The notes below the pieces were generated by a model, which was given only the letters and a program-made list of their open reading frames with translations, searched no databases and was not told the origin of the DNA. 64,000 nucleotides of DNA from Spirosoma endophyticum (GTDB lineage Bacteria > Bacteroidota > Bacteroidia > Cytophagales > Spirosomataceae). Positions 1 through 8,040 of the stretch are shown here, one piece after another (positions within the stretch are counted from its first letter, which is position 1; every line of letters begins with the position of its first letter). The DNA is taken from positions 19,578-83,577 of the forward strand of contig NZ_FOLQ01000020.1 of assembly GCF_900112365.1 (NCBI RefSeq), in the 5' to 3' direction. Both the position numbers and the translations under genes were made by a program.

Positions 1-2
1 AT

Positions 3-95
3 ATCAAGCATACCATGTATCACTGTGGTCAGCTTGGGCTCATCAAGCGAGTGGTGGATACACGCCATGATTTCGGTCTAAGATTAGCGAAGTAA
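3..95 (+). CDS. 3' end of a gene entering from the left edge
   Basis: The reading frame is open from the window edge to a TAA at 93-95 and encodes about 30 residues ending in GLRLAK. The residue mix (charged, with a Cys, no low complexity) looks like a genuine protein tail; the other two forward frames stop after a similar length but read less like protein. The product cannot be identified from so short a piece. A copy of the dispersed intergenic repeat begins directly at the stop codon. Confidence 0.35.
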   Translation: MKHTMYHCGQLGLIKRVVDTRHDFGLRLAK

Positions 96-160
96 CCCAT
101 TTAAGAAGTAGATCTATGAGGTTTCCTCCGTCTCAAACGGGAGGGTTTGAAGAGACGGAG
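95..160 (+). repeat. dispersed hairpin repeat, copy A
   Basis: Contains CCCATTTAAGAAG, then CTCCGTCTC (126-134) and its exact complement GAGACGGAG (152-160), a perfect 9-bp stem with a 17-nt loop holding GGGAGG. CCTCC at 125-129 could instead pair with GGAGG at 140-144. It lies between the truncated gene at the edge and the small protein gene at 237. Confidence 0.6.
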
Positions 161-236
161 AAAAGATGAGTATTTAGCCTAAAGCCCTACTTTAGCTAAC
201 ATCTAACTTTTATATACTAAAGCGTTCAGGGTAAAA

Positions 237-680
237 ATGGAAATCAACTCTAGTATAGTGAACGTAGTATTGATGCTGCTGCTAAACGGATCCTGCACAA
301 AAAAAACGGCAAATACTACCCAGGCTGTTTTGCCCGTTAAAACTACTTCAACCCTTGTGGCTATTGATTCCATTCCCACCAGTCTTGATTCAAACTGTCA
401 CATTTCAGGTCCAGTAGTTCTTCACGTGAAGGATAAAGAAGGGTACGTAACTTATCGAGGTAATGTTCCTCTATACAGTATTGTGACCACTCCGCCTTAC
501 GATTCGGACAGCCAGACAATTGGCTATGTCTGTAACATGCCTGATAAATTTAAACGGGCTACGCTAAAAGTTAAATTTAGTGGTAGATTTTACCATGCTT
601 ACAAATTCATTAAACGAAAAACGGCTGGGGAGACGAATTTATATCTTCAATTGGACTCCATACGAATTGCACCGCTCTAA
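237..680 (+). CDS. small exported protein of unknown function, possible lipoprotein
   Basis: A 147-residue protein that I do not recognise. The N-terminus is a short hydrophobic segment followed by NGSC at residues 17-20, which resembles a lipobox although the -3 position is Asn rather than Leu, so lipidation is uncertain. The rest is mostly beta-prone and polar, with two more Cys residues that could form a disulfide (near residues 54 and 99). No enzyme motif is visible. It is followed 116 bp later by another small secreted protein gene in the same direction. No catalytic or binding role can be given. Confidence 0.55.
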   Translation: MEINSSIVNVVLMLLLNGSCTKKTANTTQAVLPVKTTSTLVAIDSIPTSLDSNCHISGPVVLHVKDKEGYVTYRGNVPLYSIVTTPPYDSDSQTIGYVCNMPDKFKRATLKVKFSGRFYHAYKFIKRKTAGETNLYLQLDSIRIAPL

Positions 681-796
681 CAATAGCCAGGTCTGGAGAG
701 ATGCGCCCATAACCTAATCGGAGTTGTAAAACGGGTTTTGAAAGGATACAATAATCTTTTTGCCAATAAGTTAGTACTTTATTGACCTAGAAAGAT

Positions 797-1372
797 ATGA
801 GTTGTAAGGTGTGGTGGAGGATTACTAGTTTACTATTGGTGCCTTTTTTCTCTTGGGGGCAGACATTGAAAATAGCTCCTTTACCTTATAGAGTCTGTGA
901 GTTCAAACCTGTTTATGTTGCCGAGAAAGACTCACTTAGAAAGCAGGTTGTCCTTGACTCTATAGCGGTTCTTTTACCGGGTCGCTGGCAACTCGTTGAA
1001 GCTGGTGCGGGGGCTTGTTTCACTCCACCCTATGCCCCAGATCAGTATACGGAAATGATCCTAGATGGCCAAGGCTATGGGGTTGTCTATCAGGGAGGCA
1101 AACTGCTGACAAGTTTTCAGCTTCGACTTAGTTTCTATCAGGGGCAAGTTCATTTCATTTTGGACGAGACGCGTAATCCGGCCTATTTTAAGTTTTTCCC
1201 CTCTTCGCTGGACAAAAAGGCAGGCTTACGTTACAGACCTACTATTCCCTTTGCCTATGCGTATAAGAATAATCTTCAAGTCTGTGAGGAGACCCTGCAT
1301 TTATATGGGCCAAGAACAGGACTAAGCTTCGTTTTTAAACGTTTACCCACCCGTTACGGTCCTGAACCTTGA
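797..1372 (+). CDS. small secreted protein of unknown function
   Basis: A 191-residue protein starting with a clear signal peptide (hydrophobic stretch about residues 9-20, then SWGQ, a typical Bacteroidota cleavage context). The mature part contains several Cys residues (near 34, 75 and 163) and many aromatic residues, suggesting an exported beta-rich domain. No recognisable family motif was seen. The gene ends in front of a 323-bp gap shared with a convergent esterase gene; the gap holds copy B of the dispersed repeat and nothing else I can recognise. Confidence 0.6.
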   Translation: MSCKVWWRITSLLLVPFFSWGQTLKIAPLPYRVCEFKPVYVAEKDSLRKQVVLDSIAVLLPGRWQLVEAGAGACFTPPYAPDQYTEMILDGQGYGVVYQGGKLLTSFQLRLSFYQGQVHFILDETRNPAYFKFFPSSLDKKAGLRYRPTIPFAYAYKNNLQVCEETLHLYGPRTGLSFVFKRLPTRYGPEP

Positions 1373-1569
1373 CCAAAAAATACCATTTATTAACGTGAAC
1401 TCGGGATTAGATTTGAACTAGTTTGACCTAGATATAAGGCTTGGTCCGTCTTCAAAGAAGGGCAGTAAAGTTTTGAGAAAGTCAACGGCGTTGAAACTTG
1501 CTGTGGTCACTGTTAAGTCCATAGGACAAAACTAGTGATCGGAGTGATTACATAAATTTTATTTAAACG

Positions 1570-1646
1570 AACGCCCCCTATAGGCTCTAACCATTTTAGA
1601 GTTTTTCATGAAAGCTCCCCGTCTCATATGGGAGCGTATTTTGAGA
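1570..1646 (+). repeat. dispersed hairpin repeat, copy B
   Basis: Box AACGCCC at 1570, then TCTCA (1622-1626) and TGAGA (1642-1646) enclosing GGGAGC. GCTCCC at 1614-1619 is the exact complement of GGGAGC at 1630-1635, so two overlapping helices are possible. It sits in the gap between two convergent genes. Confidence 0.6.
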
Positions 1647-1695
1647 AAATTGCTTTCTACATGTCTATGTCCCTTATGTCGTCGTATGATACTAG

Positions 1696-2892
1696 CTAGG
1701 GTTTGTTCCTCTGTTGTTGGATCGCTTTGTTGATTTTCTCGACATTATTCCGGTAAGCGGCTAGGTTGGGACTGTTGGACTGCTTCCCTAACGCATATGC
1801 TTTCTCATAACTTCTCTTCGCTAAATTTAAGTGACCCGCTCCCTGATAAGCGTCGCCTAAACTATCGTACACATTACTAGAAAGTGGAAACTGCTCGGCA
1901 TTGCGCTTAAAGACGACGACTGCGTTCTCGGCTTGCCCTTTGAACAACAACTCGTAGCCTAAACTATTCAACTGCTCTTCCGGAATGGTAATCCGGTAGC
2001 CATAGTGAGTGGACAAACGGACATAGTGACTATCGAGTTTGGCTAAGCTCTCAATCTGGGGAAGTGACCAATCTTTATAGAGTGTTTTTAAGGCAAAATA
2101 CAAGCCCAGATGCACCACTGAATTGTGCGTTTCATCGGCGATGAAGCGATAATCCCAGCTTAGCCCATCCGTGGCTCTTTTGGCTAACAGATCAATTAAG
2201 CGCTGAGTGCTTTGCTGAAGCGTGGGCGAGTCATCAGGGCATAAGGTTAAGTAGAGAAAGGTATTTCTAATAATTGACTGCTTGAGGATCGAATCGGCTA
2301 GGGAGGGAATAGCTTGCCCATCCCACCACAAGGCCGGACTAACACCAATATAGGCATTGAACGAAGCGGGTTGAGTCAAAAAAGCGTTGATCGAACAAAG
2401 TCCACTTAACGATGTCCCGGCCAAGATTTTATAAGGCTCGGTTCGGAAATGCTTCTGGATAAACGGTTTTAGCTCCTGATTGATGAAGGCTAAAAATTGG
2501 CTTACTCCTCCAGCCGTGGGATAGTCTTTATCCACGCCTTGTCGAGGCTTTGAAGTCATGTCGCGTACCCGGTCCGAGTTGGTAATGCCCACAATAATCA
2601 TTTTAGGCATCAAGCCTAAGGTAGCTAAATAACTGATCATACCCCCAGTGTGCATGATGTGGGCATCCCCATCCAACAAGTAGAGGACGGGATAGCGCGC
2701 TATGGTTTCGCTGTAGCCGTCGGGTTTGTAAATCAGGATGGTCCGGTCCTCATGGAGAATGTTCGAATGTAGTAGAGTTGATTCGCCTACCGTGATGGGC
2801 CGGGGTTTATCTTGGCTACTGGCGAATGAAGTGGTGAGTAGAACAGCCCAAAGGACATGGCTAGCTTTGGTGAGTAGGTTTTTGATGGGCAT
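1696..2892 (-). CDS. secreted esterase (enterochelin esterase/feruloyl esterase-like fold) with TPR tail
   Basis: A 398-residue alpha/beta hydrolase of the putative esterase family (PF00756 type). After a signal peptide (about residues 1-26) the strand 'YLLDGD' is near residue 71, the nucleophile elbow GTSLSG places Ser161, and the acid/His end is seen in DETHNSV (His256). Residues from about 300 to 390 carry a tetratricopeptide-like repeat, in 'VYDSLGDAYQGAG' and the following helix. Such proteins hydrolyse esters of sugars, siderophores or peptides in the periplasm; the substrate here is unknown. The C-terminal TPR extension is common in Bacteroidota homologues. The nearest upstream sequence is copy C of the dispersed repeat, and the gene appears monocistronic. 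Confidence 0.85.
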   Translation of the reverse strand: MPIKNLLTKASHVLWAVLLTTSFASSQDKPRPITVGESTLLHSNILHEDRTILIYKPDGYSETIARYPVLYLLDGDAHIMHTGGMISYLATLGLMPKMIIVGITNSDRVRDMTSKPRQGVDKDYPTAGGVSQFLAFINQELKPFIQKHFRTEPYKILAGTSLSGLCSINAFLTQPASFNAYIGVSPALWWDGQAIPSLADSILKQSIIRNTFLYLTLCPDDSPTLQQSTQRLIDLLAKRATDGLSWDYRFIADETHNSVVHLGLYFALKTLYKDWSLPQIESLAKLDSHYVRLSTHYGYRITIPEEQLNSLGYELLFKGQAENAVVVFKRNAEQFPLSSNVYDSLGDAYQGAGHLNLAKRSYEKAYALGKQSNSPNLAAYRNNVEKINKAIQQQRNKP

Positions 2893-3082
2893 AAGGGGTT
2901 GGGTTTCGCGATGAAACTGCCCTGTAGCGGAAAGGTTACAGCTTAGCCGATAAATATCTTTTTATGGCTATTAGTAGGGCTTGTACAAAAAAGGGGACAG
3001 CACAAGGCGCGTATAAAAAGCGGGCCGCTTAAGGGAGTGAGAGCCTAAAAATTCAGCCAGACCTTATTAGAAACGTCTTGCG

Positions 3083-3140
3083 AAACGCCCGAATTACAAA
3101 TACTTAAAACTTACAGCGTCTCAGTTAGGAGCATTTTACA
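3083..3140 (+). repeat. dispersed hairpin repeat, copy C (degenerate)
   Basis: AAACGCCC at 3083-3090, then GTCTCAGTTAGGAGCATTTT at about 3118-3137; the right arm TGAGA is lost (ACACG instead). It lies in the 388-bp gap 2893-3280, in which I see nothing else. Confidence 0.5.
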
Positions 3141-3280
3141 CGCCGATTATTTTTTAATGACTGTCAACTCCCGTAAGTAGCATACAGCTCAGCCCCTCCT
3201 ACGCATGCCTTAACTAAAACGCATCCTACTCCGTAATAAACTAGCGCTGATCCCCTCCTGCCCAGATGAATTCAGCGGAT

Positions 3281-3646
3281 CTAACCCATCAGCTCACAGC
3301 AGGCCACCGCGGGCTGAGCCGCCAAATAGACTGCCAACTGCTGAATCACCCTCTGACAGGCATGGCTGCTTTCCGCCTCCTGACAGCAGCCCGCACTGGC
3401 CCACAGTGTCACCACCGGACACCGGTGATGGCCTGACTCAGTCAGAAACTGCGCTGCCAGAAAGCCCGGCTGGCAGCCCAGCACCGACAGGATCGAAGTC
3501 TCAAAGAAGCGGCTGACCGCCGACAAGGTGCCTGGCAGCAGCGGCAACCACAGCAACCAGCCATCGCTTAGACAGAAGCGAGCCATACCAAGGTAGTAGG
3601 GGGGGTAAACCAGGGGCCAGCCAAATCCATAAGCCCAGCTGGCCAA
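3281..3646 (-). CDS. Cys-rich hypothetical protein, uncertain
   Basis: A reading frame of 121 residues opening with TTG only 7 bp after the stop of the Ig-like protein gene on the same strand. Codon choice (GC-rich third positions) resembles the neighbouring gene, which favours it being coding, and the product has eight Cys residues and two hydrophobic stretches. Against it: no ATG start in this frame, no family resemblance, and a competing 51-residue frame that begins ATGATG right after the upstream stop. It may be a downstream cistron, a remnant, or chance in GC-rich DNA. Confidence 0.3.
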   Translation of the reverse strand: MASWAYGFGWPLVYPPYYLGMARFCLSDGWLLWLPLLPGTLSAVSRFFETSILSVLGCQPGFLAAQFLTESGHHRCPVVTLWASAGCCQEAESSHACQRVIQQLAVYLAAQPAVACCELMG

Positions 3647-3652
3647 CCGGCA

Positions 3653-5515
3653 TCATTTCTTAAAATACTCGATCACCTCGGCGTCCTGGTTGTTGTTCAG
3701 TCGGGTTTCGGTCCCACTCGGATCGACCACCGTCGCACTCACACTCAGCCGGCCTTGGGTGGTCCCCGGTGTGAGCGGGCCACTCAGCCCAACGCTGAGT
3801 CGCCCCCCCGCCGGAAGAGGCTGGGTGGAGGTCAGCGTGTACATCCCATCCACCGGCCCACTGAATCGCCAGAGCGGGTTCTGCACGGGTTTGCCCCCCA
3901 CGCTGGTGGCCGCTGGATCAAAGCCCAGCTTGAGCATCGTATCCTCGCTCAGCTTGACGCTCACCGGACCCGAAGTCGCCACCCCGTTGAGCTCATAGAC
4001 ACTCACCACCACGCTCACCGAGGTAGGGCCATACACCAGGGCCGGTTGGGCAAACAGCACTAGGGCCAGGTCCGAAGGGGTGCTTCCCACAGTGACGACA
4101 AAGGGAAGCCCTAGCCCACGGCAGCCGTTGGCATCGGTGGCCTGCACGATGGCGGTAAAGCTGCCCGCCTGGGTGGGGCTGCCCGATAGCCCCCCCGTGG
4201 TGGCCAGACTCAGCCCCGGCGGCAGGCTGCCACTAGATAGACTGTAGCTGTAGGGGCCACTGCCACCCGAAGCGGTGAAGGTCTGGCTGACGGACGCGTT
4301 GATGGTAGCCGTGGTGGTGACCGGGTTACTGACCGTCACCACAGCCGTATTGCTGATGACGGTAATAGTAGTGGTGCTCATGCAGCCAGCCGAACTTACT
4401 ACGGTGACCGAGTAGGTGCCCGGACTGCTCACCGTGCGGGTCTCACCAGAACCGGCCAGCACGCTACCGTCGGGGTTGGTAAAGGTATAGTTGGTGCCTC
4501 CCCCAGCGGTGAGCGTCAGACTGATCTGTCCGCAGGTGAGCGTAGCCGAAGGACTGGCCGAGAGCGCAACGGTGAGCGGAGCAGTGACCGTCAGGTTCAC
4601 GAAAGCGGTGTTGGTACCTGATCCGGCATCGGCCACCGTCAACGTCACCGTCTGAACACCCGACACGGTTGCACCCGGCGTTACGGATACGGTTGGGTTG
4701 TTGCCGCCTGACAGGGCAATGCCTTGGGGCGCGGTCCAGGTGTAGCTGTAGGGACCCGATCCGCCGGTGACCGTCACCGACAGCGTGGCCGTGCTACCGG
4801 CGCAGACGGGATTGGGACTCGATGAGGTGGTCAGCACCAGCGCCGAGGGGCCGGTGTAGGCCAGGAAGGCGGGCGGTGTGGTCTGGTCATAAGAGCTGTT
4901 GGTCGTCGTCAGACGACAGCGGTAGTAAGTGGAAACTGTCACGTTGGCCGTGTAGGTAGAACCGGTGGCATTGGGCACGTCGGTCCACTGACTGTTGTTA
5001 GGCGACGACTGCCACTGGTAACGCATGGCGCTGCCGTTGAGATTGACCGACAACTGACTGTTATAAGGCGCTGCTCCAGTAGTCAGGGTGGCTTTGGTCA
5101 CCAGGCCCTGCACGGTGCCGGTCAGTACACCCTCGTTGACCATGTCGGCGCTGGGAAACAGGTCGGTGCGCAGGTAGAGCTGCCCGTTGGCATTAAGGGC
5201 GGTGTTGGCCGTCAGCGTGGCGTGGCTCGTTACCGACAGCAGGCTATTGAGCGTGCTGCTGCCGGTGCTGTGGCTGAAGCGGAGGTCGGCGACGGTAGCC
5301 GCCCCGGTCCCGCCGTAGGTGGTGGAACCGTTGGCCGCAAACTGCCCCGTGGTGAGGCTGAGCGAACCGTTGTTGGTCAATGACCCACCGCCGTAAACCA
5401 GCCGCACGGCCCCGCTGCCCACCACCCGGGTGTTACCACCAATGCGCAACGTGGGCTGAGCGAGTGCGCTGCCGACCAGCGTCAGCAGGCATAGAAGTGA
5501 AAGTAGTCTCGTCAT
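3653..5515 (-). CDS. large secreted protein with Ig-like/PKD-like domains
   Basis: A 620-residue Ser/Thr/Gly-rich exported protein. I place the start at the ATG that opens MTRLLSLLCLLTLVGSALAQ, a textbook signal peptide; an upstream in-frame ATG would put 24 polar residues before it. The middle holds repeated beta-sandwich modules with the signature SGPYSYTW, and near residues 420-475 a 'putative Ig' module (He_PIG type) recognisable by LPPGLSLATTGGLSGSPTQ. These modules are adhesive or spacer domains of cell-surface and secreted Bacteroidota proteins. There is no visible type IX C-terminal domain, so the export route beyond the periplasm is unclear. Downstream, 7 bp away, is a doubtful Cys-rich frame; upstream on the same strand is a collagen-like protein gene. 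Confidence 0.75.
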   Translation of the reverse strand: MTRLLSLLCLLTLVGSALAQPTLRIGGNTRVVGSGAVRLVYGGGSLTNNGSLSLTTGQFAANGSTTYGGTGAATVADLRFSHSTGSSTLNSLLSVTSHATLTANTALNANGQLYLRTDLFPSADMVNEGVLTGTVQGLVTKATLTTGAAPYNSQLSVNLNGSAMRYQWQSSPNNSQWTDVPNATGSTYTANVTVSTYYRCRLTTTNSSYDQTTPPAFLAYTGPSALVLTTSSSPNPVCAGSTATLSVTVTGGSGPYSYTWTAPQGIALSGGNNPTVSVTPGATVSGVQTVTLTVADAGSGTNTAFVNLTVTAPLTVALSASPSATLTCGQISLTLTAGGGTNYTFTNPDGSVLAGSGETRTVSSPGTYSVTVVSSAGCMSTTTITVISNTAVVTVSNPVTTTATINASVSQTFTASGGSGPYSYSLSSGSLPPGLSLATTGGLSGSPTQAGSFTAIVQATDANGCRGLGLPFVVTVGSTPSDLALVLFAQPALVYGPTSVSVVVSVYELNGVATSGPVSVKLSEDTMLKLGFDPAATSVGGKPVQNPLWRFSGPVDGMYTLTSTQPLPAGGRLSVGLSGPLTPGTTQGRLSVSATVVDPSGTETRLNNNQDAEVIEYFKK

Positions 5516-5803
5516 AAAGGAAATGGAAATTCGTGAAATCGACGGGTTGATCAGAAGCGGCTTCGTACGGCAACCGGGCAGAGCCACTGCCCGTCTTGCT
5601 ATGAGCCGACGTGATAGCGGTTGTACTGCCGAACCAAAACACGTCCTGGAACGGAACCGTACAACCCGCAGCGCACTTCAGCATGGACATCCTGTTGCTC
5701 TGTAGAGCTCAACCGCAGGTTGAACCGGTCAAAAAGGGTTAAGTGCTGATTCCGAAGAAGCTATTCTTATCGCCCAAAAGCTACGGACTACTCCGGTAAC
5801 GTG

Positions 5804-6742
5804 TTATCGAATAGCAAGCGGCCGGGCAATCACAGTGGGCAGCCCCGCTGTTGCGCGGGTAACTGGCGTTAACGCATAGCCAAGCGTGGTCGGTTGAGTC
5901 GTAACAGCCGAACAGAGGCCGGTCGTGGGACTTTCGCTCGTGGCAATAGTTGGCATGGTTACGGTGGGCGATGTACCGTCCGAGTTCGGATTGCTCGCGC
6001 TGTATAAGCTGCCAGAGCTATATGAATAGGTTAGCACTTTCGCGGCGCGGTAGTTTGCGGTCGAACTTCCTGCGTTGAGATAAGGGGTACCGGAGCAATT
6101 AGCCCCTGTCCAGTAAATCTGGGTACCCAGCAAAAAATCGGAATTATTATTCCTGGTCAGATAGATCGTTACCACATACCCCGCGCTGGTCTGAACAGTG
6201 ACGTAGTTTGAAGAGGCTATATTGGCGGCTGGCAAATCGATGAGGATACCGAGCTTTACGTTGTTGGCGTCGTATACCGCTAATCCCCCCCCCCCGGGCG
6301 TTGCCCACTGCGTGTTGTAGTTGGTGGCGTCCACCTTGGTCAGCACCTGCCCGGCCGTGCCGCCAGTAGGTACCCCCGGCCCGGCGGGACCTTGCGGGCC
6401 GGTAGCGCCAGTCGGCCCAGTCGGCCCTTGTGGGCCCGTTGTACCGGGGGTGCTCAACGAGGTCCAGGCCGTGCCGTTGTAGAAGTAGAAACCAGCCGTA
6501 CCGTCGGTCTGGTAAACCAACAGGCCGGTGGCGGGGCTGCTGATGAGGCCCCGCTGCTGGGCGTTCATGCGGGGCACGAGCAGGCCCTGGGTGGTGCTTT
6601 TAACGTCAAGCAGTGCCGAGTTGTCGGCGGTTGAGCCGTCGGTATTGACGGCAACTGAGCCGGTTTGGGCTTGGGCCGTCGAGAGCAGCGTCAGTAGAGC
6701 GGCTCCCATCAACAAAGAGGTAGGTAAAAGTTTGATGCCCAT
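5804..6742 (-). CDS. collagen-like surface protein with G11 tract
   Basis: A 312-residue exported protein. Signal peptide residues 1-26 (ending TAQAQ). It is followed by the widespread Bacteroidota head module [17 protein letters not shown] with [10 protein letters not shown], then about eight Gly-X-Y collagen triplets around residues 100-125, then [10 protein letters not shown] and a C-terminal beta-rich domain. Collagen-like stretches form trimeric stalks, so this is probably a trimeric surface fibre or appendage component. On the coding strand eleven consecutive G (plus-strand C at 6285-6295) encode PGGGG just after the stalk; slippage there would cut off the C-terminal head. A perfect 17-bp hairpin lies upstream at 6844-6886. 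Confidence 0.75.
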   Translation of the reverse strand: MGIKLLPTSLLMGAALLTLLSTAQAQTGSVAVNTDGSTADNSALLDVKSTTQGLLVPRMNAQQRGLISSPATGLLVYQTDGTAGFYFYNGTAWTSLSTPGTTGPQGPTGPTGATGPQGPAGPGVPTGGTAGQVLTKVDATNYNTQWATPGGGGLAVYDANNVKLGILIDLPAANIASSNYVTVQTSAGYVVTIYLTRNNNSDFLLGTQIYWTGANCSGTPYLNAGSSTANYRAAKVLTYSYSSGSLYSASNPNSDGTSPTVTMPTIATSESPTTGLCSAVTTQPTTLGYALTPVTRATAGLPTVIARPLAIR

Positions 6743-6843
6743 ACGTTTGGATAGCAGTTATAAGAAAAGTAAAGAAGTGAAGGTCATTTGGTTGTTCACC
6801 AGCCAAACAAAGGAAGGCATGTACTAAATATACTTTTCAACTC

Positions 6844-6886
6844 ATAAATCATTCAATCACAGAACGACCGTGATTGAATGATTTAT
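6844..6886. repeat. perfect 17-bp inverted repeat (hairpin)
   Basis: ATAAATCATTCAATCAC (6844-6860) is followed after nine bases by its exact complement (6870-6886). It is AT-rich and has no long T run beyond the arm. It sits about 100 bp upstream of the collagen-like gene and directly before a decayed gene fragment, so it could be a terminator relic or the end structure of a lost mobile element. Confidence 0.6.
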
Positions 6887-6891
6887 AAAGT

Positions 6892-7191
6892 GTGTCACTT
6901 GTCAGGCTTATATTGTTGGCTGAAGATTCACTAGCTGTCGTAACCCTGATGACCCAGTGCGAAAAAGCCGCTGGGTCAGTCAATGTCAGGTCTCTCCTTC
7001 GAATTGACTATCGGCAAGATCAGCAGGGACAGTATTTTTTATTTGATGAAAACCTGAAACCAAACATAACCGGAGCCGGTCGGCCAAGTCGAGACGATCA
7101 GGATAGTTTATCAACCATGGCGGCTCGCAGCATCGGCTGGCGTTATCAGGATTTACTTTTTACTATATTAGCCCAGCGTTGGTCTCTGTGA
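6892..7191 (+). pseudogene. remnant resembling the C-terminus of an ATP-grasp ligase
   Basis: The frame encodes 99 residues, opening with GTG. The second half, 'FLFDENLKPNITGAGRPS' followed by RDDQDSLSTMAA and IGW, resembles the C-terminal metal/ATP-binding end of D-alanine-D-alanine-ligase-like ATP-grasp enzymes, where an E-x-N-x-x-P motif is expected; here it reads ENLKP. The N-terminal domains are absent and no plausible start precedes it, so I read it as the stump of a deleted gene. The family assignment is from memory of the motif and is moderate at best. Confidence 0.4.
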
Positions 7192-7203
7192 TTGATGTCA
7201 CTT

Positions 7204-7268
7204 AAAACGCCCATTTAAAGAAGCAGCTCATGAAGTTCTATTGGCTCAAATAGGAAGCTTTAAAGAGA
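7204..7268 (+). repeat. dispersed hairpin repeat, copy D (degenerate core)
   Basis: Well-kept upstream half: AAAACGCCC at 7204-7212, then AAGAAGCAGCTCATGAAGTT. The core is degenerate (GGCTCAAATAGGAAGC, then AAAGAGA at 7262-7268). It lies in the 302-bp gap before the gene at 7494; nothing else is seen there. Confidence 0.5.
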
Positions 7269-7493
7269 ACCTTGTAAGAGAGCCAGGGCAGCGGATCGCT
7301 ATTTTTAAGGCTCTTCGGCCCTGGCTGCTATACTTGATGCTCAGCGCCACCTGGTTAGTTCGTTAATCACTTTATAGAAACCAACTTTAAATTAGAGAGT
7401 TTCATAAACTTGATCGCCCTAAAATCAAAACGGTTCCAGAACAGTACACGTCGGTGCTGTCTTTGAATTAAAAACCAACCCGCCAGAACAACC

Positions 7494-7958
7494 ATGAAAA
7501 AGCGAGAAATTCAAAAAGCTCAAATTCCAAATCCGGCTCTAAAAGGATTGGCCAACTTGATTGGCGAATGGAAAACGGCCAGCACTCATCCCGCCGTCCC
7601 CAATAAGGTTTTGCCCGGTACATCATCCTTCGAATGGATCGAGGGCGGTGCTTTTCTGAAATATTATTTGGAGGTAGATGAAAAAGGGTTCCCAGTTGGC
7701 ATTGGCATCTTCGGTAGTGACGATGCGACGGGAGAAATATTTATGCTCTTCTTTGACGAGCGGAAGGTTTCGAGAAAGTATGAGGTTTCCGTGGAAGACA
7801 ACGTAGTGAAATGGTGGCGCAATGCCCCTGGTTTTTCGCAACGCTATAGTTGGACAATCACGGATAATGGCAATACCATTATCGGAAAAGGTGAACTATG
7901 TGAAGACGGCGAAACATGGGGAAACGATTTAGACCAGACATTTACTCGTGTCAATTAA
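7494..7958 (+). CDS. small beta-barrel-like protein (DUF1579-like), function unknown
   Basis: A 154-residue cytoplasmic protein without a signal peptide. The order of motifs GLANLIGEWKT, 'FEWIEGGAFL', an F-D/E-R strand and WSWTIT-like end (here YSWTITDNG) matches the small lipocalin-like proteins often labelled DUF1579 or 'heme-binding-like'. Members are of unknown or poorly defined function and several occur as accessory genes next to regulators. The gene is monocistronic, 82 bp from the convergent end of the large sensor gene. No substrate can be assigned. Confidence 0.6.
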   Translation: MKKREIQKAQIPNPALKGLANLIGEWKTASTHPAVPNKVLPGTSSFEWIEGGAFLKYYLEVDEKGFPVGIGIFGSDDATGEIFMLFFDERKVSRKYEVSVEDNVVKWWRNAPGFSQRYSWTITDNGNTIIGKGELCEDGETWGNDLDQTFTRVN

Positions 7959-8040
7959 AAGAGGGTATTTTGAGATGAGTCATCTTGCTAAAGATAGCCA
8001 TCCTATTATTGCAGCGGCCCACTAATAGATTAGGAAATGA

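Noticed and set aside
3690-6634. Long open frames antisense to the Ig-like and collagen-like genes
   Set aside because: They mirror GC-rich repetitive codons of the real genes and encode Arg/Pro-rich low-complexity peptides.
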